64,000 bases of DNA from Candidatus Woesearchaeota archaeon (GTDB lineage Archaea > Nanobdellota > Nanobdellia > Woesearchaeales > UBA9642). This document shows positions 9,155 through 15,817 of the stretch, one piece after another. The DNA is taken from NCBI GenBank assembly GCA_026002815.1, contig BPGB01000002.1, positions 124,001-188,000 of the forward strand, given 5' to 3'. Positions within the stretch are counted from its first letter, which is position 1. The number at the start of each line of letters is the position of its first letter. A program made the translations under genes and the position numbers. The notes under the pieces were generated by a model, which saw nothing but the letters and a program-made list of their open reading frames with translations, was not told the origin of the DNA and made no database searches.

Positions 9155-9549
9155 TCAATCCTTGCTATAATTTCATTATTAACCGAATTTTGATTCTCAT
9201 CTTCATTATCTATAGTATTATCTTCGATATCTAAATCATTTTGATTAATTTCATCATCCATATTATTTATCATGTTTTCTGATAAACTTTCATCAATTAT
9301 AATTTCTTCTTCTAAAATATTTTCTTCGTTATCATCATTTAATTCATTATCTGAGAATTCTTCGACATCTTTTATAGCAATCGCAATCAATTTTGTTGGA
9401 TTAATTATTACCGTTGAATTATTAAAACTAATTCGTGTAACTTTTGTTTGTAAAAACAAATTCATTAATTCTGGATTATCTTTATCAATATCTTCATTTA
9501 CTATTAATGAATATGTACCCGAATTAAAAATAAAATCAATTTGTTTCAT
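9151..9549 (-). CDS. acidic protein of unknown function
   Basis: 132 residues. The N-terminal 65 residues look like a compact beta domain (FIFNSGTYSLIVNEDID, then KVTRISFNNSTVIINPTKL). The second half is an Asp/Glu/Asn-rich tail that is probably disordered. It is the first gene after a strong terminator and GTGAGAAC leader, so it starts the portal-containing transcript. No family recognised. Confidence 0.55.
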   Translation of the reverse strand: MKQIDFIFNSGTYSLIVNEDIDKDNPELMNLFLQTKVTRISFNNSTVIINPTKLIAIAIKDVEEFSDNELNDDNEENILEEEIIIDESLSENMINNMDDEINQNDLDIEDNTIDNEDENQNSVNNEIIARIE

Positions 9550-9602
9550 CTCAATTCTCCTTTTCGTAATTATTTGTGAATATTCATTAATCTTCTCTTC
9601 GA

Positions 9603-9614
9603 TTTGTTCTCACG
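9603..9614 (-). promoter_or_regulatory. CGTGAGAACAAA promoter-like motif
   Basis: One of four - strand copies of a GTGAGAA-CAAA motif. It sits immediately downstream of a terminator and upstream of the portal-operon genes, the expected place for renewed initiation. It is a motif-level call only. Confidence 0.35.
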
Positions 9615-9618
9615 AAAA

Positions 9619-9660
9619 AAATCTCCCCCCCTATGTAAATTACCATAGGGGGGAGATTTA
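9619..9660. terminator. bidirectional intrinsic terminator
   Basis: A long G/C-rich stem (AAATCTCCCCCC with its complement at 9644-9659) is flanked by A and T runs. It ends the transcript of the acidic repeat protein. Confidence 0.85.
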
Positions 9661-9697
9661 ATCAACTACTCTTTTATATTTTTAATCAGAATATTTT

Positions 9698-10585
9698 TTA
9701 GAAATTCTTAAGAAGATCCAGGGCTTCTTTTAAATCTTCTTCAGGAGTAGAAGAAGCTGATTTATTTTGAATACCAAGAGGACTGGCATCTTCTTCTAAT
9801 TCTTCTTCTTCACCTTCTACATCTTCCTGTTCTTCTAACTCTTCTTCTTCGCCCTCTTCGTCTTCTTCCTCGTCTACATCTTCCTGTTCTTCTAACTCTT
9901 CTTCTTCAGATTCTTCTTCCATTTCTTTAATTAATTTTGAAAGAATTTCATTCTCGACTGTGGTGAGGTAAGATTCTTCAACTTCTTCTTTTTCTTTTTC
10001 CTCAACCTCTTTATCCACATCAAGTTCTTCATCCTCTTCCTCGTCTTCATCATTTTCAACATCTTCCTGTTCTTCTAACTCTTCTTCTTCGTCATCTTCG
10101 TCTTCTTCCTCATCCTCTTCTTCGTCCTCTTCCTCATCCTCTTCCTCGTCTTCTCGGAAGAAGGATTCAAAAATAGCTCTCATTTCTTTTACAACTTCTT
10201 TATTTTCTTCTTCCTCTTCCTCGTCTTCTAATTCTTCTTCCTGTTCCTCTAATTCTTCCTCTTCCTCGTTTTCTAATTCTTCTTCTTCGTCTTCTTCAAT
10301 TAATTCTTTTCGAATTTCATCTTTAATATCTTCAGTATCATCTGAAGGAGCTTCACCTGTGGTGATTTCATTTTCTTCTGGTTCTTCAATGGCATCTTCT
10401 TGTTCTTCTTTAAAATAAAAACGCTCCAAAACAGAAGCAATTGTTTTGGCATCTTTATATGTTTCTAATTCACCTTCACCCTTATAACTAAGGATATTAT
10501 CTACCATTGGACCCTTTACATCTACAGTTTTTGATACGTCAAATTCCATAATAGCCTCTTTTAAGATATCCTTATACTTTCTCAT
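9698..10585 (-). CDS. highly acidic repeat protein (EELEEQED repeats)
   Basis: 295 residues, dominated by Glu and Asp. The motif EELEEQED(V) recurs at least five times between residues about 115 and 270, and there are long pure E/D runs. Only the first 80 residues (MRKYKDILKEAIMEFDVSKT onward) and a short end (SPEEDLKEALDLLKNF type) look folded. The start is the ATG at 10585, seven bases after CGGAGGT; a longer frame upstream runs through the leader hairpin and is rejected. Candidate roles are a head-core polyanion or DNA mimic. These are inferences from composition and position only. Confidence 0.6.
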   Translation of the reverse strand: MRKYKDILKEAIMEFDVSKTVDVKGPMVDNILSYKGEGELETYKDAKTIASVLERFYFKEEQEDAIEEPEENEITTGEAPSDDTEDIKDEIRKELIEEDEEEELENEEEEELEEQEEELEDEEEEEENKEVVKEMRAIFESFFREDEEEDEEEDEEEDEEEDEDDEEEELEEQEDVENDEDEEEDEELDVDKEVEEKEKEEVEESYLTTVENEILSKLIKEMEEESEEEELEEQEDVDEEEDEEGEEEELEEQEDVEGEEEELEEDASPLGIQNKSASSTPEEDLKEALDLLKNF

Positions 10586-10620
10586 TTTAATTACCTCCGA
10601 ATAAGTGTTTATTAGATAAG

Positions 10621-10655
10621 TTATTGATCTTTCGATCAATCTTTTGTTTCTCACC
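10621..10655 (-). promoter_or_regulatory. GGTGAGAAAC motif with GATC-type hairpin leader
   Basis: On the - strand AAGGTGAGAAACAAAAG (10640-10656) follows a terminator and is succeeded by the hairpin ATTGATC-GAAA-GATCAAT, a GNRA tetraloop, in the untranslated leader of the acidic protein gene. It is the same arrangement as upstream of the capsid gene. Confidence 0.4.
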
Positions 10656-10660
10656 TTAAA

Positions 10661-10695
10661 AATTTTAAGGGTGAGCGATCCGTTCGCCTCACTTT
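10661..10695 (-). terminator. intrinsic terminator after helicase gene
   Basis: The stem GTGAGCGA with TCGCCTCAC (one bulge) overlaps the stop region of the helicase gene and is followed on the - strand by TTAAAATTTTT. It ends the bS21-GroES-helicase operon. Confidence 0.6.
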
Positions 10696-12241
10696 AAAAA
10701 CCTAAATCTGTATTTACACCTATTAAATTAATTTCATCATCATTAATTCTTTTTAAATGTCTCGTTGAATCATCAACATCGTCAAATTTATTATCTTCAT
10801 TGGAAACAAAATATCCATTTAAAAATTTATAATGTTTAAAATTAACTTTAAAATCCATAGTAATATTAGAACGACCGTTTCTAAATTTTCCTACTTTTGT
10901 ATGAACAATAGAATCATCGTTTATATCTTTGGTTAAGAGAAGCACAAAATCTGCATGTTCTACTTTTTTAATTGATTCTCCGATTTGATCTACATTAAGA
11001 TCCGCTGCTTTTCCAACTCTATAAACTGCGCGCGTTAATTGAGTTGCTGTGATAACAGGAATTTCATAGTGAACTGCTAATGTCTTTAACGATAAAGCAA
11101 TATGCCCTAACTCTAAATGCCGAATGTCATATTTTGTGTCTGTTTTTAACAAATCTAAATAATCAATATAGATTCCGGCAATATTTTTTTGTCCATATTC
11201 ACCCGAAATATCATCTAAAACCGCCATAATATCAACACTACTAATCGAACTTGGCGGAAAATATTTCATAATAATTGTGCTATTATTTTTTCGTAATTCA
11301 TTTAAAATAGAATTTTTAATTTTATTAACAGCTTCTTCTTCACTTTCGGCTAAAGAAATTTCTCTAAGCATGTCTTCGGATGTTTTACTAAACATCGCCT
11401 GATAAATTCGCATTAACGATTCTTCAATCGTATTTTCTAATGTAATATAAACATACACTCTTTTTTGATCTAAAGAATTATTTTCTGAAAGCATATTATG
11501 AAATTTACTTGGAGGAAGTGTTGCCGAATTCACCATAAGATTAACTAAAAAAGTTGATTTTCCAGATCCGGAAGCACCACCGATGATATATAAACGAGAT
11601 TTTTCAAATCCACCATTTAACACTTCGTTATCTAAAATAGGAAAGCCTGAAGGGGTAGTATTTTTTCTTTCATATTTCTGTTTAATCAGATTAATAACAG
11701 AACTATAATCATCTTTTTCTAAATCGAGTGAAGATGAAGCTTCAATTGATTCTCCTCTAGAAGCATCCATTAAGTCTGCATACATACTTTTAATAATCAT
11801 ATCATAATCATCAATTACGTCATCTACTGATGCAAAACTCCCTTCTTTAATAATATAAAGAAACTTTGACATCTTATCATAATTTTTTAACAGTGAATTT
11901 AATTTTTTTCTAAGTCGAATCTGTTTTATATCATCTTGTAGAACGTGATCTGGAACTTCTTTAATAAATCCTTCAACAAAAGAAGATAAATTTTGAAATT
12001 TTTCACTTAAAAATATACTATCTAAAATATTATTTAATTCCTTACCTTCTAATCGAAGTTCACAAATTTTTAAAAGACAATCAATTTTTGGTTTCATTAT
12101 AATAGGAATTTCATCTTTATTATGCTTTATATAGAAATTTAGAATTTCTATAATATCACGATATAAAACATTATCCTTACGGATTTTGCTTTTTCCTAAT
12201 ACAACTGAATAACACGTATTAAGAAAACTTTCTGTGATCAT
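10694..12241 (-). CDS. replicative DNA helicase, DnaB/T4 gp41 family
   Basis: 515 residues. It unwinds DNA 5'-3' as a hexamer at the fork. A RecA-type core is visible from about residue 195: GGFEKSRLYIIGG, Walker A GASGSGKST (222-230), Walker B-like GIYIDYLDLL, and VITATQLTR as the sensor/motif H3-type stretch. The N-terminal 190 residues are helical, as in gp41/DnaB N-terminal domains. It is the last gene of its operon, 11 bp after the TGT-like gene. Confidence 0.85.
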   Translation of the reverse strand: MITESFLNTCYSVVLGKSKIRKDNVLYRDIIEILNFYIKHNKDEIPIIMKPKIDCLLKICELRLEGKELNNILDSIFLSEKFQNLSSFVEGFIKEVPDHVLQDDIKQIRLRKKLNSLLKNYDKMSKFLYIIKEGSFASVDDVIDDYDMIIKSMYADLMDASRGESIEASSSLDLEKDDYSSVINLIKQKYERKNTTPSGFPILDNEVLNGGFEKSRLYIIGGASGSGKSTFLVNLMVNSATLPPSKFHNMLSENNSLDQKRVYVYITLENTIEESLMRIYQAMFSKTSEDMLREISLAESEEEAVNKIKNSILNELRKNNSTIIMKYFPPSSISSVDIMAVLDDISGEYGQKNIAGIYIDYLDLLKTDTKYDIRHLELGHIALSLKTLAVHYEIPVITATQLTRAVYRVGKAADLNVDQIGESIKKVEHADFVLLLTKDINDDSIVHTKVGKFRNGRSNITMDFKVNFKHYKFLNGYFVSNEDNKFDDVDDSTRHLKRINDDEINLIGVNTDLGF

Positions 12242-12252
12242 TTAGTTCCTCC

Positions 12253-13623
12253 TTAAAATGAGAGAACCGGGCTTGATTTTAAATATGAGAATTCATCTGA
12301 ATGAAGATAATGATTAATTAAATAATTACATTTATCTTCGTCTAGATCTTGAATTAGAGATAATGAATTTAAAACACTTTGAGTTTTAAAAATCTGCTTT
12401 TGTGTAGGACGACCAGAATTTAATAATTTTGTGATCGAGAACAGCGATTTTTGGAATTCATTAAAGTTACCTTCCTTATATCTATTGTATAATTCAGAGA
12501 TAATCTGATCAAGCATTTTTTCAACACGATAATACATATATATCATATATAAAGATGCATATAATCTCATTTCTTTTGTAAATGAATTATTTTCTCCACC
12601 ATAAAAAGTATCTGTTTCAATCAATTCAAAATTAAATTCTTTGCACATTATATTCATATCATTTCGAATGCGTTCCATTAAAGATGATTCATTTCCGGCT
12701 TTTTTATCTAAATAATTCGTTCTAATATTTACTTTTTTTAATATTCCATTATCCATAATATATAAAATACGACCTACCATGAATCCTTTAAAAATAGTCG
12801 AAGAATCATATGTAATTTCACATTTAATTTGATGTTCTTTTTCTATAAAATAAGAAAATAATTTATAAAATAAAACATCACGAAAACCAGATCCCCCTAA
12901 TATATGGAATTTAATTTCTTTTCGATTATATTTTTTACATAAATTTAGAATAGGAACTAGTGGTATTGAATATAATATAAAAGGAACAATAATATCAGTT
13001 TTCATATTCGCACTTATACCACCAGTTCCAAAATATTGGAATTTTTCAAAAAAATTGTTTTCATATAATATACGATTAAATATGTTCCATAATTTAGGCG
13101 TTCTAAAATGATGAATATATATAATTTTTGATCGAATATGATCCGGAAAATTAGCAGCTTTAGTATAAGAATATAAATTTTTTCGATATACGTCGTCAAA
13201 AGAATTAAAATATTGACAGCCTGGTCCCGGTGGAATATCTAAAATAAATGCTTTCTCATAAGAATTAGGATATTCTTCTAAAAATTCATAGTAATATTTT
13301 ACTAATAGATCTGATCGTTTAGCATCTAAAATACCAGTAGATACCTGAAATCCACCTGAATCTATATAATACGCTCCTTTAGAACCCATAAAAGGAGTTT
13401 GTTTGCATTCTTGTAGAATCTTATTCTTTGTCTGTTTATGAATTTCAAAATTTGATTTTAATTTAAGATTGTGTCCAAATGAATGTAAAAATTTTTGGCA
13501 TGCTGTATCAAAAAAATTAGTAAGAGAAGATTCGGGAATTTGTCCCTTATTTTCGGGACTTTCCCAAAATTTTATAATAATCTTATATAGAGATTCGCAA
13601 GCCGAACAAACAAAATTACTCAT
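12253..13623 (-). CDS. TGT-fold enzyme, candidate DpdA (DNA 7-deazaguanine transglycosylase)
   Basis: 456 residues. The hallmark YYIDSGGFQVSTG (residues 85-97) is the substrate-Asp motif of tRNA-guanine transglycosylases; FILDIPPGPG and FHILGGSGFRD fit later strands of the same barrel. Phage members of this superfamily include DpdA, which inserts 7-deazaguanines into phage DNA to resist restriction. The C-terminal 130 residues are helical. No preQ0 synthesis genes lie in this window, so precursor supply is unknown. A tRNA-acting queuine enzyme is the alternative. Confidence 0.6.
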   Translation of the reverse strand: MSNFVCSACESLYKIIIKFWESPENKGQIPESSLTNFFDTACQKFLHSFGHNLKLKSNFEIHKQTKNKILQECKQTPFMGSKGAYYIDSGGFQVSTGILDAKRSDLLVKYYYEFLEEYPNSYEKAFILDIPPGPGCQYFNSFDDVYRKNLYSYTKAANFPDHIRSKIIYIHHFRTPKLWNIFNRILYENNFFEKFQYFGTGGISANMKTDIIVPFILYSIPLVPILNLCKKYNRKEIKFHILGGSGFRDVLFYKLFSYFIEKEHQIKCEITYDSSTIFKGFMVGRILYIMDNGILKKVNIRTNYLDKKAGNESSLMERIRNDMNIMCKEFNFELIETDTFYGGENNSFTKEMRLYASLYMIYMYYRVEKMLDQIISELYNRYKEGNFNEFQKSLFSITKLLNSGRPTQKQIFKTQSVLNSLSLIQDLDEDKCNYLINHYLHSDEFSYLKSSPVLSF

Positions 13624-13646
13624 TCTTTAACTATTATCCCCTTTTT

Positions 13647-13690
13647 AAAAGAACTAAGAGGGCTTTTAACAATGCCCTCTTAGTTCTTTT
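13647..13690 (-). terminator. intrinsic terminator
   Basis: A 17-bp perfect stem (AAAAGAACTAAGAGGGC and its complement) with a 10-nt loop follows the stop of the Ntn-hydrolase gene. On the - strand it is followed by TTTTAAAAAG, a weak T tract, so read-through into the TGT-like and helicase genes is likely. Confidence 0.65.
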
Positions 13691-13700
13691 AAATTATTTA

Positions 13701-14234
13701 TTAATAATCAATTTCTATAATTGAAAACGGTGCTCGTACATAAGGTGAAAAATAGGCAGATGCCTCTAATGCTGTAAATACTCTTTGTCTAGGATTCTTT
13801 GATTTTTTAGTCGCAAATAAAGACCCATATGCATAAGATGCACCAGAACCTACAGCTAAATACGAATCTCGTTCCATATAACCGAAATCACACGAAACTT
13901 CATATAATTTTCCTTTAAATATAATAGCAAGATTCCCTTCAAAAAAGGGAGTTTGGTTTTGGGTATTAACCCCAATAATACTCATTTCGTTAAATAATTC
14001 ATAAATTTTATCTAAAGTTTCTTCAAAAGTTTTACCAATTTTATTTTTATTATTAAATCTAGAAATTGCATTTGCAATTTTAATATTACCAGTTATACCA
14101 ACAATACAATCATTAGATAATTGATAAATCTTATTTTTAAAAAAGCTAATTTCAGTATCCGTAGAAACAGCAGAATCAGCACCTATGTAAATCCTGCGAT
14201 TTCTTTCATCTTTAACAGCGACAACACAGGACAT
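13701..14234 (-). CDS. proteasome-fold (HslV/Anbu-like) Ntn hydrolase
   Basis: 177 residues, the size of an HslV subunit. MSCVVAVKD, IYIGADSAVS, and later YLAVGSGASYAYGSLFA reproduce the beta-subunit pattern of the N-terminal nucleophile hydrolases. The usual Thr1 is replaced; after removal of Met the first residue would be Ser (then Cys), as in some Anbu/phage relatives. It could cleave host proteins or process phage proteins. No ATPase partner (HslU) is visible here. It is co-transcribed with GroES and bS21-like genes. Confidence 0.65.
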   Translation of the reverse strand: MSCVVAVKDERNRRIYIGADSAVSTDTEISFFKNKIYQLSNDCIVGITGNIKIANAISRFNNKNKIGKTFEETLDKIYELFNEMSIIGVNTQNQTPFFEGNLAIIFKGKLYEVSCDFGYMERDSYLAVGSGASYAYGSLFATKKSKNPRQRVFTALEASAYFSPYVRAPFSIIEIDY

Positions 14235-14255
14235 AAAATTCTCCTTATTTATGGG

Positions 14256-14552
14256 TTAAGGAAGAATAATTTTAGAATTACCTGAAACTTCTTCATCACC
14301 TCCTTCCTTATTAGATTCATTACCAATTAATACATCTGGTTCGAAAACCCGTCCACATTTCATACAAAATGCAACGGGAAAGGGAAGAATTTCTGTCTTT
14401 CCAGTTGGACTTTGAAGAGCGGAAAGCTTCTTTGCGATCATACCATGAACCCATACATTTGCTCCACAAAAGCAATGAATGGTTTCAAGTTGATTTACGT
14501 CCATATTTGCCGCCATTTGTTGTAAAAAACTTTGCATATCATTATGATTCAT
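14256..14552 (-). CDS. small zinc-ribbon protein
   Basis: 98 residues. Paired cysteines HCFCGANVWVHG and FCMKCGRVF form a probable zinc site. The start is the ATG at 14552 after AAGGAGAT; it overlaps the end of groES by 11 bp, so translation is coupled. A longer frame from 14627 lies wholly inside groES and is rejected. Function unknown, but its place among chaperone and protease genes suggests a protein-handling or assembly role. Confidence 0.55.
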   Translation of the reverse strand: MNHNDMQSFLQQMAANMDVNQLETIHCFCGANVWVHGMIAKKLSALQSPTGKTEILPFPVAFCMKCGRVFEPDVLIGNESNKEGGDEEVSGNSKIILP

Positions 14553-14838
14553 TTTTATCTCCTTCGATAATGCCATAAATTTCTGAAATGGCAAGTATCT
14601 TATAATGGGAATTTTCAGCGTTTTCATCTACCATGATGATTTCTTGTCCACCCCGAGGGTGGCACATAATTTTATCACCAGGTTTTACGGTTTCCACCTT
14701 TTCTCCTACGGAAAGGACTTCACATAGAGCGAAAAGGGGATTCATGCTTTCGGGTAAAATGAGCCCCGATTTTGTTTTAATTCCTTCTATCGGGATTACT
14801 TTTACAAAAATTTTATCTTCAATTGCTCTAACTTTCAT
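14542..14838 (-). CDS. groES: co-chaperonin GroES (functional analogue of T4 gp31)
   Basis: 98 residues, the full length for Hsp10. MKVRAIEDKIFVKVIP, then KSGLILPES (mobile-loop region, residues about 23-32), ALCEVLSVGE, VKPGDKIMCHPRGGQEI and a closing YKILAISEIYGII are textbook GroES features. It would cap the host GroEL to fold capsid protein, as gp31 or other phage GroES proteins do. It overlaps its neighbours on both sides within one operon. Confidence 0.9.
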   Translation of the reverse strand: MKVRAIEDKIFVKVIPIEGIKTKSGLILPESMNPLFALCEVLSVGEKVETVKPGDKIMCHPRGGQEIIMVDENAENSHYKILAISEIYGIIEGDKNES

Positions 14839-15178
14839 CTTCGTCTCCTTTATTTAGGTTGGTTTTCTTATGTTTCTTTTTTAAATATTTTTCCTTCTTT
14901 TTTTCAAATTTCTCAGTTTCCTTCTGGCGCATATATTGCGCATTTTTTTGTTTTTCCTTGCGTTTTTGACTTTTCGTTTTATAATATAAACGTTCAAACA
15001 CCTCCTTTGTAATTTCATGTTTCGATGTTTTCTTTTTAAACCTCGACATCATTTTATCAAAATCACCATTACATTCTTCTAATGTCACTTTTACACCTTC
15101 TAAACCTTGTAAATAATCTTTTGTTGGGGGTGGTACAAAACTTTCTACATTTGGTACATAAGACTTCTTTCTTTTCAT
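14828..15178 (-). CDS. ribosomal protein bS21-like
   Basis: 116 residues. Residues about 28-80 match the bS21 pattern: GVKVTLEECNGDFDKMMSRF, then KKKTSKHEITKE, LYYKTKSQKRKEKQKNA, followed by a long Lys-rich tail. Phage-coded bS21 homologues are known in large phages and are thought to exchange with the host copy on 30S subunits to favour phage mRNAs. It is the first gene after a consensus sigma70 promoter, so it is likely early. The 25-residue N-terminal extension is phage-specific. Confidence 0.7.
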   Translation of the reverse strand: MKRKKSYVPNVESFVPPPTKDYLQGLEGVKVTLEECNGDFDKMMSRFKKKTSKHEITKEVFERLYYKTKSQKRKEKQKNAQYMRQKETEKFEKKKEKYLKKKHKKTNLNKGDEDES

Positions 15179-15217
15179 TTTCTTCTCCTATAAATGAGGA
15201 TTAGAGGATATAGTTGT

Positions 15218-15246
15218 ATAATAATTCAGAGTCACGATCGTGTCAA
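15218..15246 (-). promoter_or_regulatory. sigma70 promoter for bS21-GroES operon
   Basis: On the - strand TTGACA (15241-15246) and TATTAT (15218-15223) are separated by exactly 17 bp. A 10-bp palindrome CACGATCGTG (15233-15242) lies in the spacer and overlaps the -35, a possible operator. Confidence 0.8.
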
Positions 15247-15260
15247 GAACTTTTATTACT

Positions 15261-15276
15261 ATATATATAAATTAAT
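15261..15276 (+). promoter_or_regulatory. T4-late-type promoter (TATAAATTAATGA variant)
   Basis: ATATATATAAATTAATGA resembles the TATATAAATAAGTGA promoters elsewhere on the + strand. It lies 40 bp upstream of the single + strand gene at 15315. Confidence 0.5.
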
Positions 15277-15314
15277 GAAGTATTATCCCCAATTATTTTT
15301 TTAGGAGGTGCAAA

Positions 15315-15761
15315 ATGAAAAAAGTTAGATTGCCAAAAACAAAGCTAGGAAAAATTATATTTTACTTAAGAAATTTAGATGTTTTATTAAAATCATATCC
15401 TTCCCATATAAGCTGTTTTTATGCCTCTGAATTGAAGGAGGCATTCGTGATTAAAAAGAATAAGCTCGACCTATTATATTTATGTCTTCTGTTTATTATA
15501 ACAGAGGATATAAACAGTAGTGGACTAGTATCGCAGCCTGTAAAGATAGTTCCTTTGCATCTCGAGTTAAAAAGCGCTCAGGTGCTAAGGAATATTATTC
15601 GTAGACACCCTCCTTCAAGATGGGATGTTTACGAAGAATGCAAGAAGTTAAAATTAGAAGAAAAGCACATTTTAATTAAAAGACTTCTTGCATACTGCGA
15701 CAAAATCGAATTGGAAAAATTTAAAAAAACAGCCCTAGAGTATATTAAGAAAATAGTTTAA
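15315..15761 (+). CDS. unknown protein, lone + strand gene
   Basis: 148 residues, basic at both ends, with a hydrophobic middle stretch (LDLLYLCLLFIITEDIN) that is probably buried rather than a membrane span. A strong ribosome site (AGGAGGTG) precedes the ATG. It is a one-gene transcript with its own promoter and terminator set between two - strand operons. G+C is a little higher than the neighbours. No family recognised. Confidence 0.65.
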   Translation: MKKVRLPKTKLGKIIFYLRNLDVLLKSYPSHISCFYASELKEAFVIKKNKLDLLYLCLLFIITEDINSSGLVSQPVKIVPLHLELKSAQVLRNIIRRHPPSRWDVYEECKKLKLEEKHILIKRLLAYCDKIELEKFKKTALEYIKKIV

Positions 15762-15768
15762 AAACAAG

Positions 15769-15817
15769 AGAGGTGGGAATTGATATTAAATTAAAAATCA
15801 ATCCCACCTCTTTTTTT
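15769..15817. terminator. intrinsic terminator between converging genes
   Basis: A perfect stem (AGAGGTGGGAATTGAT with its complement at 15797-15811) is followed by seven T on the + strand; the - strand side also has a T-rich tail. Confidence 0.9.
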
